From assembly GCA_029532625.1 (NCBI GenBank), contig JARFXM010000011.1, positions 2,604,001 through 2,668,000 of the forward strand: a stretch of 64,000 bases of DNA, in the 5' to 3' direction. Both the position numbers and the translations under genes were made by a program. How positions within the stretch are numbered: position 1 is the first letter of the stretch; the number at the start of each line of letters is the position of its first letter. The stretch comes from Lomentospora prolificans. Lineage: Eukaryota > Ascomycota > Sordariomycetes > Microascales > Microascaceae. Shown here piece by piece: positions 35,406 to 46,798 of the stretch. The notes beneath the pieces were generated by a model. It made no database searches. It saw nothing but the letters and a program-made list of their open reading frames with translations, and was not told where the DNA came from.

Positions 35406-36610
35406 TGAGGGAACCCAATCAGTCTTATTCGCCTTCTATGTCTACACGGACGCGACTTTGCATGGGCATGCGCATTGCATAATATGGCGTTTCGTGGGAA
35501 CGAATTATGGGAGACTAAGTCGAAGCGCGTCTTGATGATATGATGATACCCACTTAGGAAGCAGTGTACGATTAGCTTGACTGGATCTGTAATGATGATG
35601 AACGAAGAAACGTCTTCACTATATACATAAATCGCATATATATTACTATTATTATCACTTGCAAAGTTATGCCTTGGAACCAGTTTTGCAGCCAAGGTCT
35701 AGTATTCACTCCTGACCGTTGGTTGCCTCCTAGTGGCAGAAGCAGCTTCTCCATCCTCCCGGAGTTGGCACTTTTTTGTCTGTATGATGTACGGAGAGAT
35801 ATGTATTAGTTGAGTGATGGAGCAGTTGTTCCGTATAGACTCTTTGCAAACGTCCAGAAACTATTGCCCAAGAGACAAGAGTCCCACGAGCTGTGGCGGA
35901 CTATATGCCTAATTCATGTTTTGCCAAAGATCCTGAACTCGAGTCCATAGACCTAGGTAGGTTTCCAACGCATTCAGTCCACATCTGTATCACTAATCAT
36001 TGGGAAACACCAAATGGTTGTCTTTAAAAGATTGATATCGAGTTCATTCCGAAAGCAGCATGAAGATCCTGGAACGGGTTCCTTCATTCGTCAACTGATT
36101 GGTTCGACCTTAGAACGGACTTTATCTTGACCATCTTTAGTTTTAAGAGTGGCAGTAGGGTGGTGTGTGGCGATAATGATAACTTGGATCATATTTTCTA
36201 GCTTGCCCCGACTGCTCGGATTCGGTCTTGTCTTGTGGTGTGTGGAGATAATGCACAATTGGCTGTCGCCACAGGTCCCTCCCAGCATCATTGAATTAAT
36301 AAATAAATCCTTTTCAAGCTTCACGAGCGCCCCTTAAACTCGACATTGAGAGACTAAGCCCAAAACGGCGGCAGTGGACCTATCAGCGCCGAGCTCGCTC
36401 AGCTGGACAACCACACTATTGATCAGAGGATCCATGCGTCTATTCGATATCCCGGCCAATGTACGGATATCGAACGGGCCAGAGCTGGCAGTGCTTTTTG
36501 TTCGAAGAATGCGCCAGATTCAACATAATATATGAGGCGCGTCAATGCCGCCCCACCTTGGCGTTGTTGGGATCCGCTCTCTTTTGCTCTATTATGCCTG
36601 CCGTATCAAG
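35406..36610. other. intergenic
   Basis: No coding sequence recognised; AT-rich with TATATA stretches around 35620-35645. Confidence 0.55.
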
Positions 36611-38263
36611 ATGGCCGCGGTTGTTGAGATTCCCCAAAGAGCCTCAATCACAAACATCATTTTTTCTCTTTTGCTTGTAGCTTTATGCGTCCTTAGCTAC
36701 GTCCTACTCCTCATTTTATTCCTTGACCCCGGCACGTACCGTCTCGACTCTCTCATCTACGTCGACACTCGTTTGCCCATCACGCCTGCCGTAGCCGTCG
36801 GTCTCGTCTCCGCACTGCTTGCCGGCGCCACGTCCGCTTTCACGACACGATGTGTAGAACAGTCACTCTGGTTGAAGCTGGTGCCGCGTGAGGTCAAACA
36901 GCCTCTGACTGTTGGAGAAAGTCACCGGCTTGCCCAGTGGAGCACGTCCCCCTTGGAGAGAGTCAAGTACGTCCTCACGGGCAAGTTTTGGCTCCTCAAG
37001 CTCAGCGGTCCTCTTCTTCTCGCCACCGCAATCGTCGCCCCTGTGCTTCTTGCCGGCATCTCCCAGACGGATATAGTCGACGTGAATGACACCCGTACAG
37101 CTCATCAGGTAGACGTTTGGGACCCCTATATTAACGTCTTCAACAATGTCAATCGAGGCGGAAGTTCGCGCGATCTCAATCTTGAAATCGCCCTGACAGG
37201 CTCTTTCAGCAACTTCAGCGCCCCGGTTGCTAATGTCTGCGGGGATGACGACGACGATAGCGTGGTTTGCAGCGTGACGGCTAGGTCGGCAGCGATCTTC
37301 GCAAAGTGCTCATCCTACACGGCTGGAAATGACGATGGGATGGGAATCCCTTCATGTCGGGACTCCTCTGTCATGGTTTCAGACTTTTGTAGTGATATCG
37401 TTCCTAGCCTGTGCGCCAATCTCACATGTGGTTCACCCTCGACTTTTGCAAACTTTATCGTTAGCCGAGAGGCATCGTGTGGCAGTTCCGATTCCACCTC
37501 ATGCGGGAAAACTCCAGGGGAATGGGGCGCCGTCTTTGGCGTCTGGGTTGGCGGCGTGGAATTCAACGAAGCGGACAAGTACATCATCAACACGGTCGAC
37601 TGCGAGCTTCAATATGGCAATATCACGGTCACTCAGGTCGGAAGTCAGCCACCCGTAGTTGACCGGAACTCTTTCGAAAAATCCGAATACCTCCTCAGCG
37701 ACTATGAAAGCGCCATATCAAACGTGCGCACCTTTATCTGGGACGTGAATGCCGAGGATAATCCTCTTTCCTTCACCCTCCGGGTGGTCGGAACTGGCTG
37801 GAACGATCTCTATTTAAACCCGACTGCCTACGGCCTCCTCGGCATCGATGCCGTGAACAATGCCGAGTCTGTGGCGCGGCGTCTCGAGAATGCCTTCGAC
37901 TATGTCACATTGAGTGCATTTGCGCGAAACCCAAGCGCGAGCGATATCGTACAGACAAAGAGGCTCCCTACCAGAGTGTATGTGTACAATAAGCTTATGC
38001 TTCTCATTCTTCTTGTTCCCTTGGTGGCAACCATTGCCGGTTCATGGGGTCGATGGGCAGTGGGCTCTGACGAGGACGTTATCGGTTATAACCCACTGGC
38101 GATTGCGAGTCGAGGGCCGGTTTATGGACTGTTCCCCACGTCTTTTATCACAGACTCTAAGTACAGGAAGAACTGTAAGGACATGAAAGTCAAAGGCTAC
38201 TTGGATGCCACAGGTAGTGGCCAGCCAGGTGTGGCGCGGGCGGGTTTGTTCGTCGAACAATAA
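36611..38263 (+). CDS. multi-pass membrane protein with large cysteine-rich ectodomain (DUF3176-like)
   Basis: Single exon, 550 residues from ATG 36611; an ATG at 36545 is in frame, but the later one better precedes the first membrane helix. Topology visible: TM1 (IIFSLLLVALCVLSYVLLLI), TM2 (AVAVGLVSALLAGAT), TM3 (LSGPLLLATAIVAPVLLAGI), then a region of about 330 residues with many cysteines and N-glycosylation sites (NFS, NLT, NIT), and a final TM (LMLLILLVPLVATIAGS). The C-terminal phrase NPLAIASRGPVYGL is typical of fungal DUF3176-type proteins. Biochemical role unknown; plasma-membrane location is inferred. The few positively charged loops fit an extracellular middle region. Confidence 0.7.
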   Translation: MAAVVEIPQRASITNIIFSLLLVALCVLSYVLLLILFLDPGTYRLDSLIYVDTRLPITPAVAVGLVSALLAGATSAFTTRCVEQSLWLKLVPREVKQPLTVGESHRLAQWSTSPLERVKYVLTGKFWLLKLSGPLLLATAIVAPVLLAGISQTDIVDVNDTRTAHQVDVWDPYINVFNNVNRGGSSRDLNLEIALTGSFSNFSAPVANVCGDDDDDSVVCSVTARSAAIFAKCSSYTAGNDDGMGIPSCRDSSVMVSDFCSDIVPSLCANLTCGSPSTFANFIVSREASCGSSDSTSCGKTPGEWGAVFGVWVGGVEFNEADKYIINTVDCELQYGNITVTQVGSQPPVVDRNSFEKSEYLLSDYESAISNVRTFIWDVNAEDNPLSFTLRVVGTGWNDLYLNPTAYGLLGIDAVNNAESVARRLENAFDYVTLSAFARNPSASDIVQTKRLPTRVYVYNKLMLLILLVPLVATIAGSWGRWAVGSDEDVIGYNPLAIASRGPVYGLFPTSFITDSKYRKNCKDMKVKGYLDATGSGQPGVARAGLFVEQ

Positions 38264-39453
38264 CTTAATACTTGTTAGGAGCATAGCTTTACTTAATGAT
38301 CAATCTTCAGATCTACACATCCCTAACATTTGGCGTCCTGGGCAATAACCATTTTTCTTCCCTCCCCAGCTGCTAGGCCTTCCATCCTGTCACTCGGACA
38401 TTCTGTACGCGCCTAAGAGGCAGTCTCCTTCTCCTCAACACAGAGATATTCAGTATCATTTAGCCTGTTGAAACAACGCGAAGTTTCCTATACTGTTACG
38501 TCTACTACTACTTCCCCCATTAGCCCAGATATATATCTTCTCTAATCAAGCGTGATGTTTACTAGTTATTATACGGAGTCTAAACTCTATAGCCCTCTAA
38601 CTGTATTCGAAGTATGACGGGCTCCGCTGATGAATGATCGCTCGGGCAAATGCCCTCGAACAGCGCGCCCGCTCCGCAGCGCCGGTATCATGACCGACCG
38701 AATCCCTAGTATGCAAACCCGCAAACCCACAGCAAATTCCCCCCCTTTTGTAGCCAGCTAGGCTGGGTTCCATTGACCAACGGGGAAGGACTACCCTTTC
38801 CTTCTTCGCTTTCTTACTCGGGCAATAACCCGGCCACTGCGCCGGCGTCGCAGCGCCGGCATGGCAACTGACGAAATCCTTACATGAAAACCCTCAAGGA
38901 CCCTACCAATCCCCATCCTTGTATTGAGAGAAACAAGAGAGTCAATATCAAGCCCCAACGGAGTACTTCTAGCAATTACCCCATAGTTAGCGGCAGCATA
39001 GTTAGAAGAATCAGAGCACCTCTTTCTAATCATCAGACAGTTATTATGAGCCCAGAATCGATCTAAAGAAATCTGAGCCATGGGAACAGTTAGTTACATC
39101 AGATATACGCCATTACACACATGATCTGCGCATAATCTCAAGTACACTATATGTATACCACACTGGCTCTTGGGGTAATTGACCTGCCTAAGGCGGGTGT
39201 GGTGTGGATAGGGATAGGTCGACGGATGGGAGTTAGGTCTTCGTCTTCATCCATCGGTTGCTAGGCACGAAATGCGCTCACCGCCGTGGCAAAGCGCCGC
39301 CATTGTGACACGGCTATACCGGTTTAGTAGAGAGTGTATTTTAGTATGTTAGTTATTTTGGAATTCCAGTTGAGTACGCGCATGTTGTACATCCCTTGCA
39401 TATCTTAAAGTTGTTGCGTCTGAGTAGTTCGATACTATGAAAAACCACCCTTC
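38264..39453. other. intergenic with a diverged duplication
   Basis: No gene. Contains two related GC-rich segments (38641-38724 and 38817-38896) embedded in AT-rich DNA. Confidence 0.6.
38641..38896. repeat. pair of diverged direct repeats of about 80 bp
   Basis: Both copies begin CTCGGGCAA, contain CGCAGCGCCGG, then GACGAAATCC/GACCGAATCC and CAAACCC/AAAACCC in the same order. By eye about two-thirds of bases match. Copies are about 176 bp apart. Confidence 0.6.
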
Positions 39454-40376
39454 TTACGCTTCGTCGTTGCCAAGTCGCATAGACAGCTCCACCTCCATTC
39501 TCTCGACGGATTTTGGCCCATTGATTATGTCGCCCATGATATCTGAGCCAGGGGGGAAATCATGCTCAAATAAAGGTTCTCCGGCGCCCCTCATATTTGC
39601 CAGCACTGCTTGGCGGAAATGCCAGCGAAAGAGCTCATCTGGTGGCCTCTGAGGATCATCTAGAAAATGGTGGTCGAGAGATGACCTAGCTATTCCGAAC
39701 GTATCTTGTTGCAAACATATGATCTTATAGTTATCCTAAATAGAATTGTTAGTAAGATGGACAGGGTATCGCTTGATCGATTGCATCCTAAACCCACATC
39801 CGGGTCAATTGAGAAAAGGTACATATCAAACAGGTCATGGACATGGGCTAGGAGTAGCATCCCATTTTGCATAGAATTGATAGAATCCCCTACTGCAGTA
39901 TCTATCGTAATCCATCGATCGAAATTATTATCCTTCCAATATTGTTCATAAGCTAGCGGAAACACGTGAGCTGCTTTGAAGCCGCTCCAGCTGCCATATT
40001 GCCGATTGAGATTGGTGATCTTCGTAACAATACACCATCCATCTCTTTGACGAACTGCATCTCGGAAACTTTGCACTGGAGTACCAGTTCCAAGAGAAAT
40101 GGTTCGATAGAGGAATGGCTCATTATTGACTTGGATCTCGTCGTCGCAGACGATGAGGTAGTGTCCACGCAGGAGAGGCGGGGAATCTTCAGTAAGTCGG
40201 TTACCGTTTTCTGTCTGAATAAACCAGGAACTTTCCGTGATCAGTACTATAGAAACCATGCGGTAGAAACCCTTGTTCGTCACTCCAATTAGGCCGCCTA
40301 GGATAATAGAGGGATCTCGGATGTCAGAGAATACGACGTTACGGCCAAGAGCCCTTGTACTATCGGCAGATGTCAT
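39454..40376 (-). CDS. fungal HNH-domain protein (HNH_2/PF13391-like)
   Basis: Exons 39798-40376 and 39454-39735 (62-nt intron GTGGGT...TTTAG, phase 0) encode 286 residues. The N-terminal part is a beta-rich region typical of these proteins. The HNH core runs FRDAVRQRDGWCIVT...FKAAHVFPLAYEQYW...INSMQNGMLLLAHVHDLFDMYLFSIDPD: histidine in AAHVFP, asparagine in QNGMLL and histidine in HDLFD are the H-N-H metal and catalytic positions. The second exon continues in the family manner (DNYKIICLQQD...PPDELFRWHFRQAVLANMRG). Families of this kind are highly expanded in filamentous fungi and have no established function; a nuclease role is inferred from the fold only. Confidence 0.85.
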
Positions 40377-41885
40377 ATTACCGTTAGTTGAGACTCAGTA
40401 CCTCGTAATAAGAAGGAATAGGGATTTCAGAAATTTTAGTTTCTCAAGAAAAAGGAGAAAACTGGCACACGCGATCCGCCCAGCATACCATAAGTTATGG
40501 TGCCTTTTCCAGTCTTCCCCAATGGGCGTAATCGTTTTGTTGGCACCCCGGTCCTGGCCGGGCACAGGTGCGTGGCGTCCCTCATTATCTACAAGGGTGT
40601 TTTCTACCGACGGTCGCCGGGGAGGAGTTTGAGTTGGAAAGCACAGCAGGTGACAGTGATGACGATGATAGTGATGATGACGATGATGATGATTGGATTG
40701 CTTGGTCGGCTAGTGAACTGGTAAAGCTTCGGCAGGCTGAGCGATATTTTCTCCTGTGGCCGGGCGGGTGGACTGGGGCGAGAAAGCGTACAAGGAATCT
40801 GTTCGAAGCGGGATTTGGGGTGTATCTTCATTGGTTGTTGTGTATACTAGTGGCGGTTTCTATTATACCACTTTTTTATGTCAAGCAAGTTACCATGTCT
40901 CGATATATCGATGTCTGCCTCTGTTCCATTGACGCGTGGGGGAGGAGATTACCGGTGTTTGCTCATGTGTACGCCCGCTGAAAGCCAAAGGTGTAACGTA
41001 GATGTTTGATTGCGCTGAGCTGAGAGGAACTGATAATACTAGCAGCGGGATCACAGCCCCAATAGCGCAGTGAGGCCCATAAAATTAGAAAAAAAAAACA
41101 TATATATATAGAATATAGAAGCGCCATCCTTCCCCCACGGTGTTAAAGACATTGAAGGGCCAATGTCGACAACTGGAAGTATCGTTTGCTGAATACTTGA
41201 TCTTGGCTCCTACGCCGGTTAGGATAAGCGTTACTAGCTTGCCCCTACAGAGTCTCTCGTTGAGGTAGCTCTCCTTCAGAAGTGCTGTATTCTGTTTCGA
41301 CCAAGTCGCTCGCAGTGTGTTTCCTCGAAGAGCTCTAGCTCGAGGCTGTAGCGGCAGCTGTCTAATTCATCTAGCTCCCGAGGCTGTGCTGCAATTAAGA
41401 ATCACTTACAGTATATCTGTTGGTACTAATACCTTGAGATTGCGATCGAGATATGTACTAAGTTGCCTTCGACAAGGATAATTTTCCTTTGGAAATGCTG
41501 CGCGAGTTTGGTGCCCGATATCCTCTAGGATTCTAAAGTCTGATAACCGTCTTTCACACTAATATATTGCTCAAGTACGCCAGTTGTCTCTACCGACTCT
41601 CATTCAAGCCAGCCCAGACATATGGATAGAGCTGGTTATAATGACCGATGTATTATTCAAGGGTATACGCAATTAAGGTAACTAAATTGACGTAAATTCA
41701 TACTTACTATAATGAAGATAGCTATTGCGTAAACCACAAATTAGTACTAATATGGTAGGACTAGGGAGAACGTGTTCGTCTGCATACAGCAATGGCTTTG
41801 ATGCCATAGGACTGCTTGGCTCCCCTGACTTAGGTAGCATCCGCTTGTGCGTCTCTGATTTGGCCCTAGGGGCCGGTAAACGTTG
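40377..41885. other. intergenic; possible small reading frame at 40568-40981
   Basis: A plus-strand frame at 40568-40981 (137 codons) has an Asp/Ser run from a GAT-type microsatellite (about 40658-40695) and then a hydrophobic segment LLCILVAVSIIPLF. It may be a relic or chance, so it is not called. The remainder is AT-rich and featureless to me. Confidence 0.45.
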
Positions 41886-42440
41886 CTTCAATCAAACACG
41901 GTGTCATGGATGAAGCTGAGACCGCAGTGCGTACAACATCGGGTCCAACTTCGAGTAGAAACCATCCCCGGCCGCAATACGAGCCTCAAAATGCCGAAAC
42001 CCCAACCTTTGAGGCAGCCCAGGCAAACATCCAAAACTGGGCGTGCGCGATGCCATCCACCTTTACACCTAGTTCGAGCCGTACTTCCGTGCGCGGTGGC
42101 AGTATGTTCGGGTCTTGCGGCAACTTGGAGTGATCTTGTGATAAGCACCATAACCGAAGGTCTATTTCCGGTGCCTAGGCCGCATCTTCTTGCCATGGGC
42201 ATCAGGTCGAAGAACCCACAAACAAAGTCTTAAATGGCGAATTTCGACAACTCGTGGCCGCCACGCCGGTCCCAGCCTCGGCAATGCCATCTCGGAGGCG
42301 GTTGACGTCGAGCTCCAGCTTCTTGACGTAGTTGACCTTTTGTCGTCGGTGCTCCGTTTGTGCTGTTTTTACCTGGGTTCGTCGGGCTTGTGCCTTTTCT
42401 TCGCGCTCTTCGGTAGTGAGGGTAGCTTGTCAAGTGTCTT
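41886..42440 (-). pseudogene. bZIP transcription factor relic
   Basis: On the minus strand one frame reads LTTEEREEKAQARRTQVKTA, then EHRRQKVNYVKKLELDVNRL, then RDGIAEAG (about 42432 down to 42260). This is the basic region and first zipper heptads of a common fungal bZIP type. An in-frame stop lies directly upstream, and the zipper is cut by frame changes downstream. Coding-like fragments such as TEVRLELGVKVDGIAHAQF continue in another frame to about 41890. No start codon or intact C-terminus is seen, so the intact ancestor would have been a nuclear regulator and this copy is dead or badly truncated. Confidence 0.55.
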
Positions 42441-42594
42441 GATACGGTTTGTCAGCCTAGGAAAGTAAAACGAAAGGTTGAATTGGCAGTTTGACGGAGC
42501 CGGGCAGAGGGAGAAGGACCGCGATCTGGTGACTTCTAGGTGGTGATAGCGGGGATTATTCCAATCTTGGCTTGGGCACAGTCACCGTCCTGCG

Positions 42595-43499
42595 GGCCCG
42601 GATGTTTAGTCCACTGGCTTCCGAGGATTCCGATGGCACATCGACCTGCAGCGAGGTATATGCGACTGACAAAGAGGTACGCGATGGGATGAACAGGAAG
42701 TATCTCCCGTACCCAGAAGCGAACGCATCAAAAGATTAAGAATTTGAGGGACACTTCACTTCACGAAGACAGATGGGTTATTACCTACCTCCCGAAGACC
42801 CGTCCCCTGGCGAGACAAACACAAACGAGAGAATCTTGGTCACCGCCGTGAAGGGCGACCCATCCACCAACAAGACGGACTTACACTACAAGGAAAAGTT
42901 GAAGTGGACGGCACCAACTTTACTGAAGAACGGTTAGAACTTTGACCGTAGCTGATGGCCTGCCAGGTGGAGGGCTTGGCAACGACCTACAGAAACACGT
43001 AGTTAAGCTGAACGCCACCAGTAATCAGGACCTAGCCTGCGAAGTGGCCACCGAACCCAGAAGACTCCCAGTGAAGATTCCCAGTCAAGGATACGCTGGG
43101 TCCTCCGGTACCTACTCACTAGAATCGTTATCCACGTCCACAAGACACCCTGCACGCACATTGATCACGAGCCGTCGAGTTTCTGGATAGCCACGATGAA
43201 CCAAAAGGCCAAGCGGCTGCGGGTTTTGATAGCATCCTTGGCCCAGTCGAGCCAGCAGAGGAAGTCTGGCCTCTGACAACACATCTTCTTCCTACGATGG
43301 TCGCGATGCGGCATATAAAACCGTGCGCACAGTCTCGTCCGCGATGATAAGCATCCTTGGACGTGATTTCCAAGAACCACGCAAACAGCCGGTCACATTC
43401 CCCGCGTCCTATCGCCGCGCCCGAGCCCAAAACATTCACCACGCCGAGGAGCGCGCTTCAGGGAGACTACGCGCAATGGGGACGCCACACAAACTGTAA
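42595..43499 (+). pseudogene. unrecognised decayed coding region
   Basis: Successive plus-strand segments have coding character but sit in different frames separated by stops: MFSPLASEDSDGTSTCSEVY and onward (about 42603-42740), TLTVADGLPGGGLGNDLQKH to VSG (about 42937-43187), EFLDSHDEPKGQAAAGFDSI (about 43168-43270), then DAAYKTVRTVSSAMISILGR to MGTPHKL and a stop at 43497-43499. No family recognised. It lies just upstream of the NLR pseudogene and could be part of the same decayed locus. Confidence 0.35.
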
Positions 43500-43729
43500 C
43501 AGTCCTCTCGGCTACATTTATCATTACTAATCTTTCATGATCCAGCAGATAACTGGTGCGAATCGATTCAGCCTAACTGGGCACCAATTTTTAAGAATAC
43601 GGGGATGGGCACCAAAGGGCTGGTCAGATCGCGGGGACCACGCACCGGCTCTATGATCATCTGTAGTCAAACTCCGTGATGTCGCCCAACATTCCGCGAT
43701 TATAGCGAGCGGGGCTATAAGCCAGAATA

Positions 43730-46700
43730 ATGCGACTTGTGATATGCAACGATTGTGACGAGCCGCCATGCTTAACTCACGACCTGATCGGCGACGCTAC
43801 AATTCCCCCCTACGCCATCCTATCGCATACATGGGGTTCTGAAGAGGTCACCTTCGCTGACCTGGCGGATGGGAACTGGAGAGGCAAAGCTGGAGTTGAC
43901 AAGATCAAGTTCTGTGCAGAGCAGGCAAGACGCGATGGCCTACAACACTTTTGGGTGGATACATGTTGCATCGATAAATCAAATAGCTCAGAGCTCCAGG
44001 AGGCGATAAACTCTATGTTTCGATGGTACCAGAATGCAGAGCGATGCTATGTATACTTGGCAGATGTCTCTGTATACACCCCTTCGCATCATGGCCGGCA
44101 GACTGAAAGCGCCTGGGAGCCCGCTTTTCGAGCAAGTCGATGGTTTACCCGGGGCTGGACCCTCCAGGAGCTTCTTGCCCCGAGATATGTCGAATTCTTT
44201 TCCCGGGAAGGCGAGAGACTTGGCGACAAAGGCTCTTTACAGCAGCAAATTCACGAAATAACAGGGATCCCTAACCAAGCGCTTCGAGGAGCTCCCCCTT
44301 CGGAGTTCGGGGTTGATGAGCGATTTGCGTGGCCAAGGACACGCCAAACCACCCGCGGGGAGGATTGGGCGTACTCGCTCCTTGGTATTTTTGGTATCTT
44401 CATGCCACTTATCTACGGTGAGGGGAAGGAATATGCAATCAAGCGACTAAAAGGGGAGATCCGGCACAGAGAAATCCGGGATGCTAAGCATCTAGGTATG
44501 TCTATGAGCCCTGGCTTTTTGCTGGAATTCACTTTTCGCTAACGAGAAGTAGAATGGTTCCGCAAGCTCTACAACTGCCCGTATGAAGATCGCAAGGACC
44601 GAAATCCAACGAGAGTTGAGGGCACATGTATGTGGTTTACGAGCCATCCCCTCTTCCGGAACTGGGAGCAGAGCGACGTAGGTAGCTTGCTCTGGGTATC
44701 CGCCGACCCGGGCTGCGGAAAGTCGGTGCTGGCTAAGTACCTAGTGGACGAAGTGTTGCCAAGCACGAATTCCAGGACAACTGCCTACTTCTTCTTCAAG
44801 GAAGACTTCGAAGACCAAGCTTCTGCAACAATTGCTCTTTGTTGCATCTTGCGGCAGATCTTTATCCAGCATCCTGCATCTTTCTGCGATCAGATCCTTC
44901 AGCGGTTCGAAGAAGATGGAGAAGAGCTACTGACCTCTTTCTACAGCCTATGGCAGATACTTATCGTGGCTGTGTCCAGGGCCAGGGGGCACGAATTTAT
45001 ATGCATTCTGGATGGCCTAGATGAATGCGGCGATCCCGGACGGAATGGCCTGATCGATGCCATCACCAAGCTCTACTCGGGGCCAAAAGCTCAGATTCCA
45101 GCGCTAAAGTTCCTCTTGACCAGCCGACCGTAGCTAAATATCAGAAGACGCTTCCAGCGCCTAGAACGGAAACTACCGACGATCCATCTAAAGGGAGAAA
45201 ACGAGGAAGAGGTCATCAAGATTTCTCGCGAAATTGACATGGTCATCAAAAGCAGAGCAGCAGACATCGGCAGCGAGCTTGACCTTAGCGAGGAGGAGCA
45301 GCTCTTTTTGGGAGAGGAACTTACTCGGATACCGAATCGTACGTATCTCTGGATTTACCTTGTGCTCGGCATTATGCAGAATAGTATCCTCCTCACGCTG
45401 GGCGACATTCAATCGGTCGTGCGTAGCATCCCCAGAACGGTTGATGAGGCATATGATAGGATCTTGTCGAAAAGTCGAGATACGAATATCGCGCGAAAGC
45501 TTCTCCATATAGTTGTAGCAGCAAAGAGGCCGCTTACTCTGAAGGAGATGGCCCTAGCATTAGCGATAAGACCTACCCACCAATCACTCAATGACTTGGG
45601 ACTCGGGCCAGAGTCGCGATTCCGTCATGAAGTTAGGGACCTTTGTGGCCTCTTTGTCGTCGTGGTTGACTCAAGAATCTACCTCCTTCATCAAACCGCC
45701 CGCCATCGCCGTCATCTCTCAGCTCTGACTGCACAATGCTGCGGTGGAAGTCTTCGCTTCTCCCAGCAAAGTCCAATAGTGTCCTTGCGGAGATTTGCCT
45801 ATTGCGACTTTCCCTATCGGATTTCGACCTCGAAAGCCTAATGATAATGGCAGGAGAGAGAGAAAAAAACAAATACATCGCTGAACGCTCGTTCTTGGAA
45901 TACGCAGCGCGGTTCTGGCCTGATCACTTTCGCGATGGCGATGGTGAGAACGGAGTTTGGACCGCTGAGAAGGCAACATCCCTTTGCAACCCACAATTTC
46001 CGAGTTCATTGGCATGGTTTGAAATATACCACGCTCTTAATACGTCTAATCCAGGACCAACCGAGTTGATTCCGCTGCTTGTTGCGCCGCATTTCAAGCT
46101 CAGATCCGTTGTACGCCGGCTTCTCGAGGTCGGTGCCGATGTGAACGCGAGAGATTTAGACGGCTGGACACCGCTTCACTACGCTGCTAAGGCGGGTAAT
46201 GACACCATAGTGCGACACCTTGTCAAGGCCGGTGCTGATGTGAACGCGAGAGATTCAGAGGGTGCAACGCCTCTTTACTTTGCCACTAAGGCGGGCCATG
46301 ATACTACAGTACGGCAGCTTCTCACAGACGGCGCTAGACGTCAACGCGAGAGACTCGGACAGCTGGACGCCGCTACACTTCGCGTCTGATGTTGGGTACG
46401 ATACGATAGTGCAGCAGCTTATTAGGGCCGGCGCCGATGTGAACGCAAAGGATTCATACGGCTCGACGCCCCTTCACTTTGCCTCCAGAGCGGGTCACAA
46501 TGCGATAGTAGATCATCTAAGCAAGGCCGGCGCTGATGTGGACTCTGGAGAGCCAGGTGGCTCGAGGCCATTTCACTTTACCCCTGAAGGTGGCTACGAT
46601 ACTATATTACAGCAACTTGTTAAGGATGCCATTGATCCAGCCAGATTCCCGACGGAGTCGGATGGCTCGTTTATCAGCCTGATGGCCTCCGATAGTGAAG

Positions 46701-46798
46701 GAAAGAAGGCTCTCAATAATACTATCCATCGAAACCAATACTTAGAGTCAGACGTCTTTGATATTTTGTCTGAGGAGACCCAGGATTCCATGACGTAG
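43730..46798 (+). pseudogene. HET-NACHT-ankyrin (fungal NLR-type) incompatibility gene, inactivated
   Basis: Architecture is complete: HET domain (IPPYAILSHTWGSEEVTF, FWVDTCCIDKSN, RGWTLQELLAP), a normal 57-nt intron at 44496-44552 giving HLEWFRKLYNCPYEDRK, a NACHT-type NTPase (P-loop SADPGCGKSVLAKYL; Walker B-like CILDGLDECG; LLTSRP), a winged-helix region ending LLHQTA, and ankyrin repeats (VGADVNARDLDGWTPLHYAA and following). Three lesions are visible: an in-frame TAG at 45131 directly after LLTSRP with the same frame coding onward; a frame change between about 45685 and 45736; and a single-base insertion near 46336 inside an ankyrin repeat. Intact relatives trigger programmed cell death on non-self recognition. 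A truncated HET-NACHT product of about 450 residues could still be made. Confidence 0.88.
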
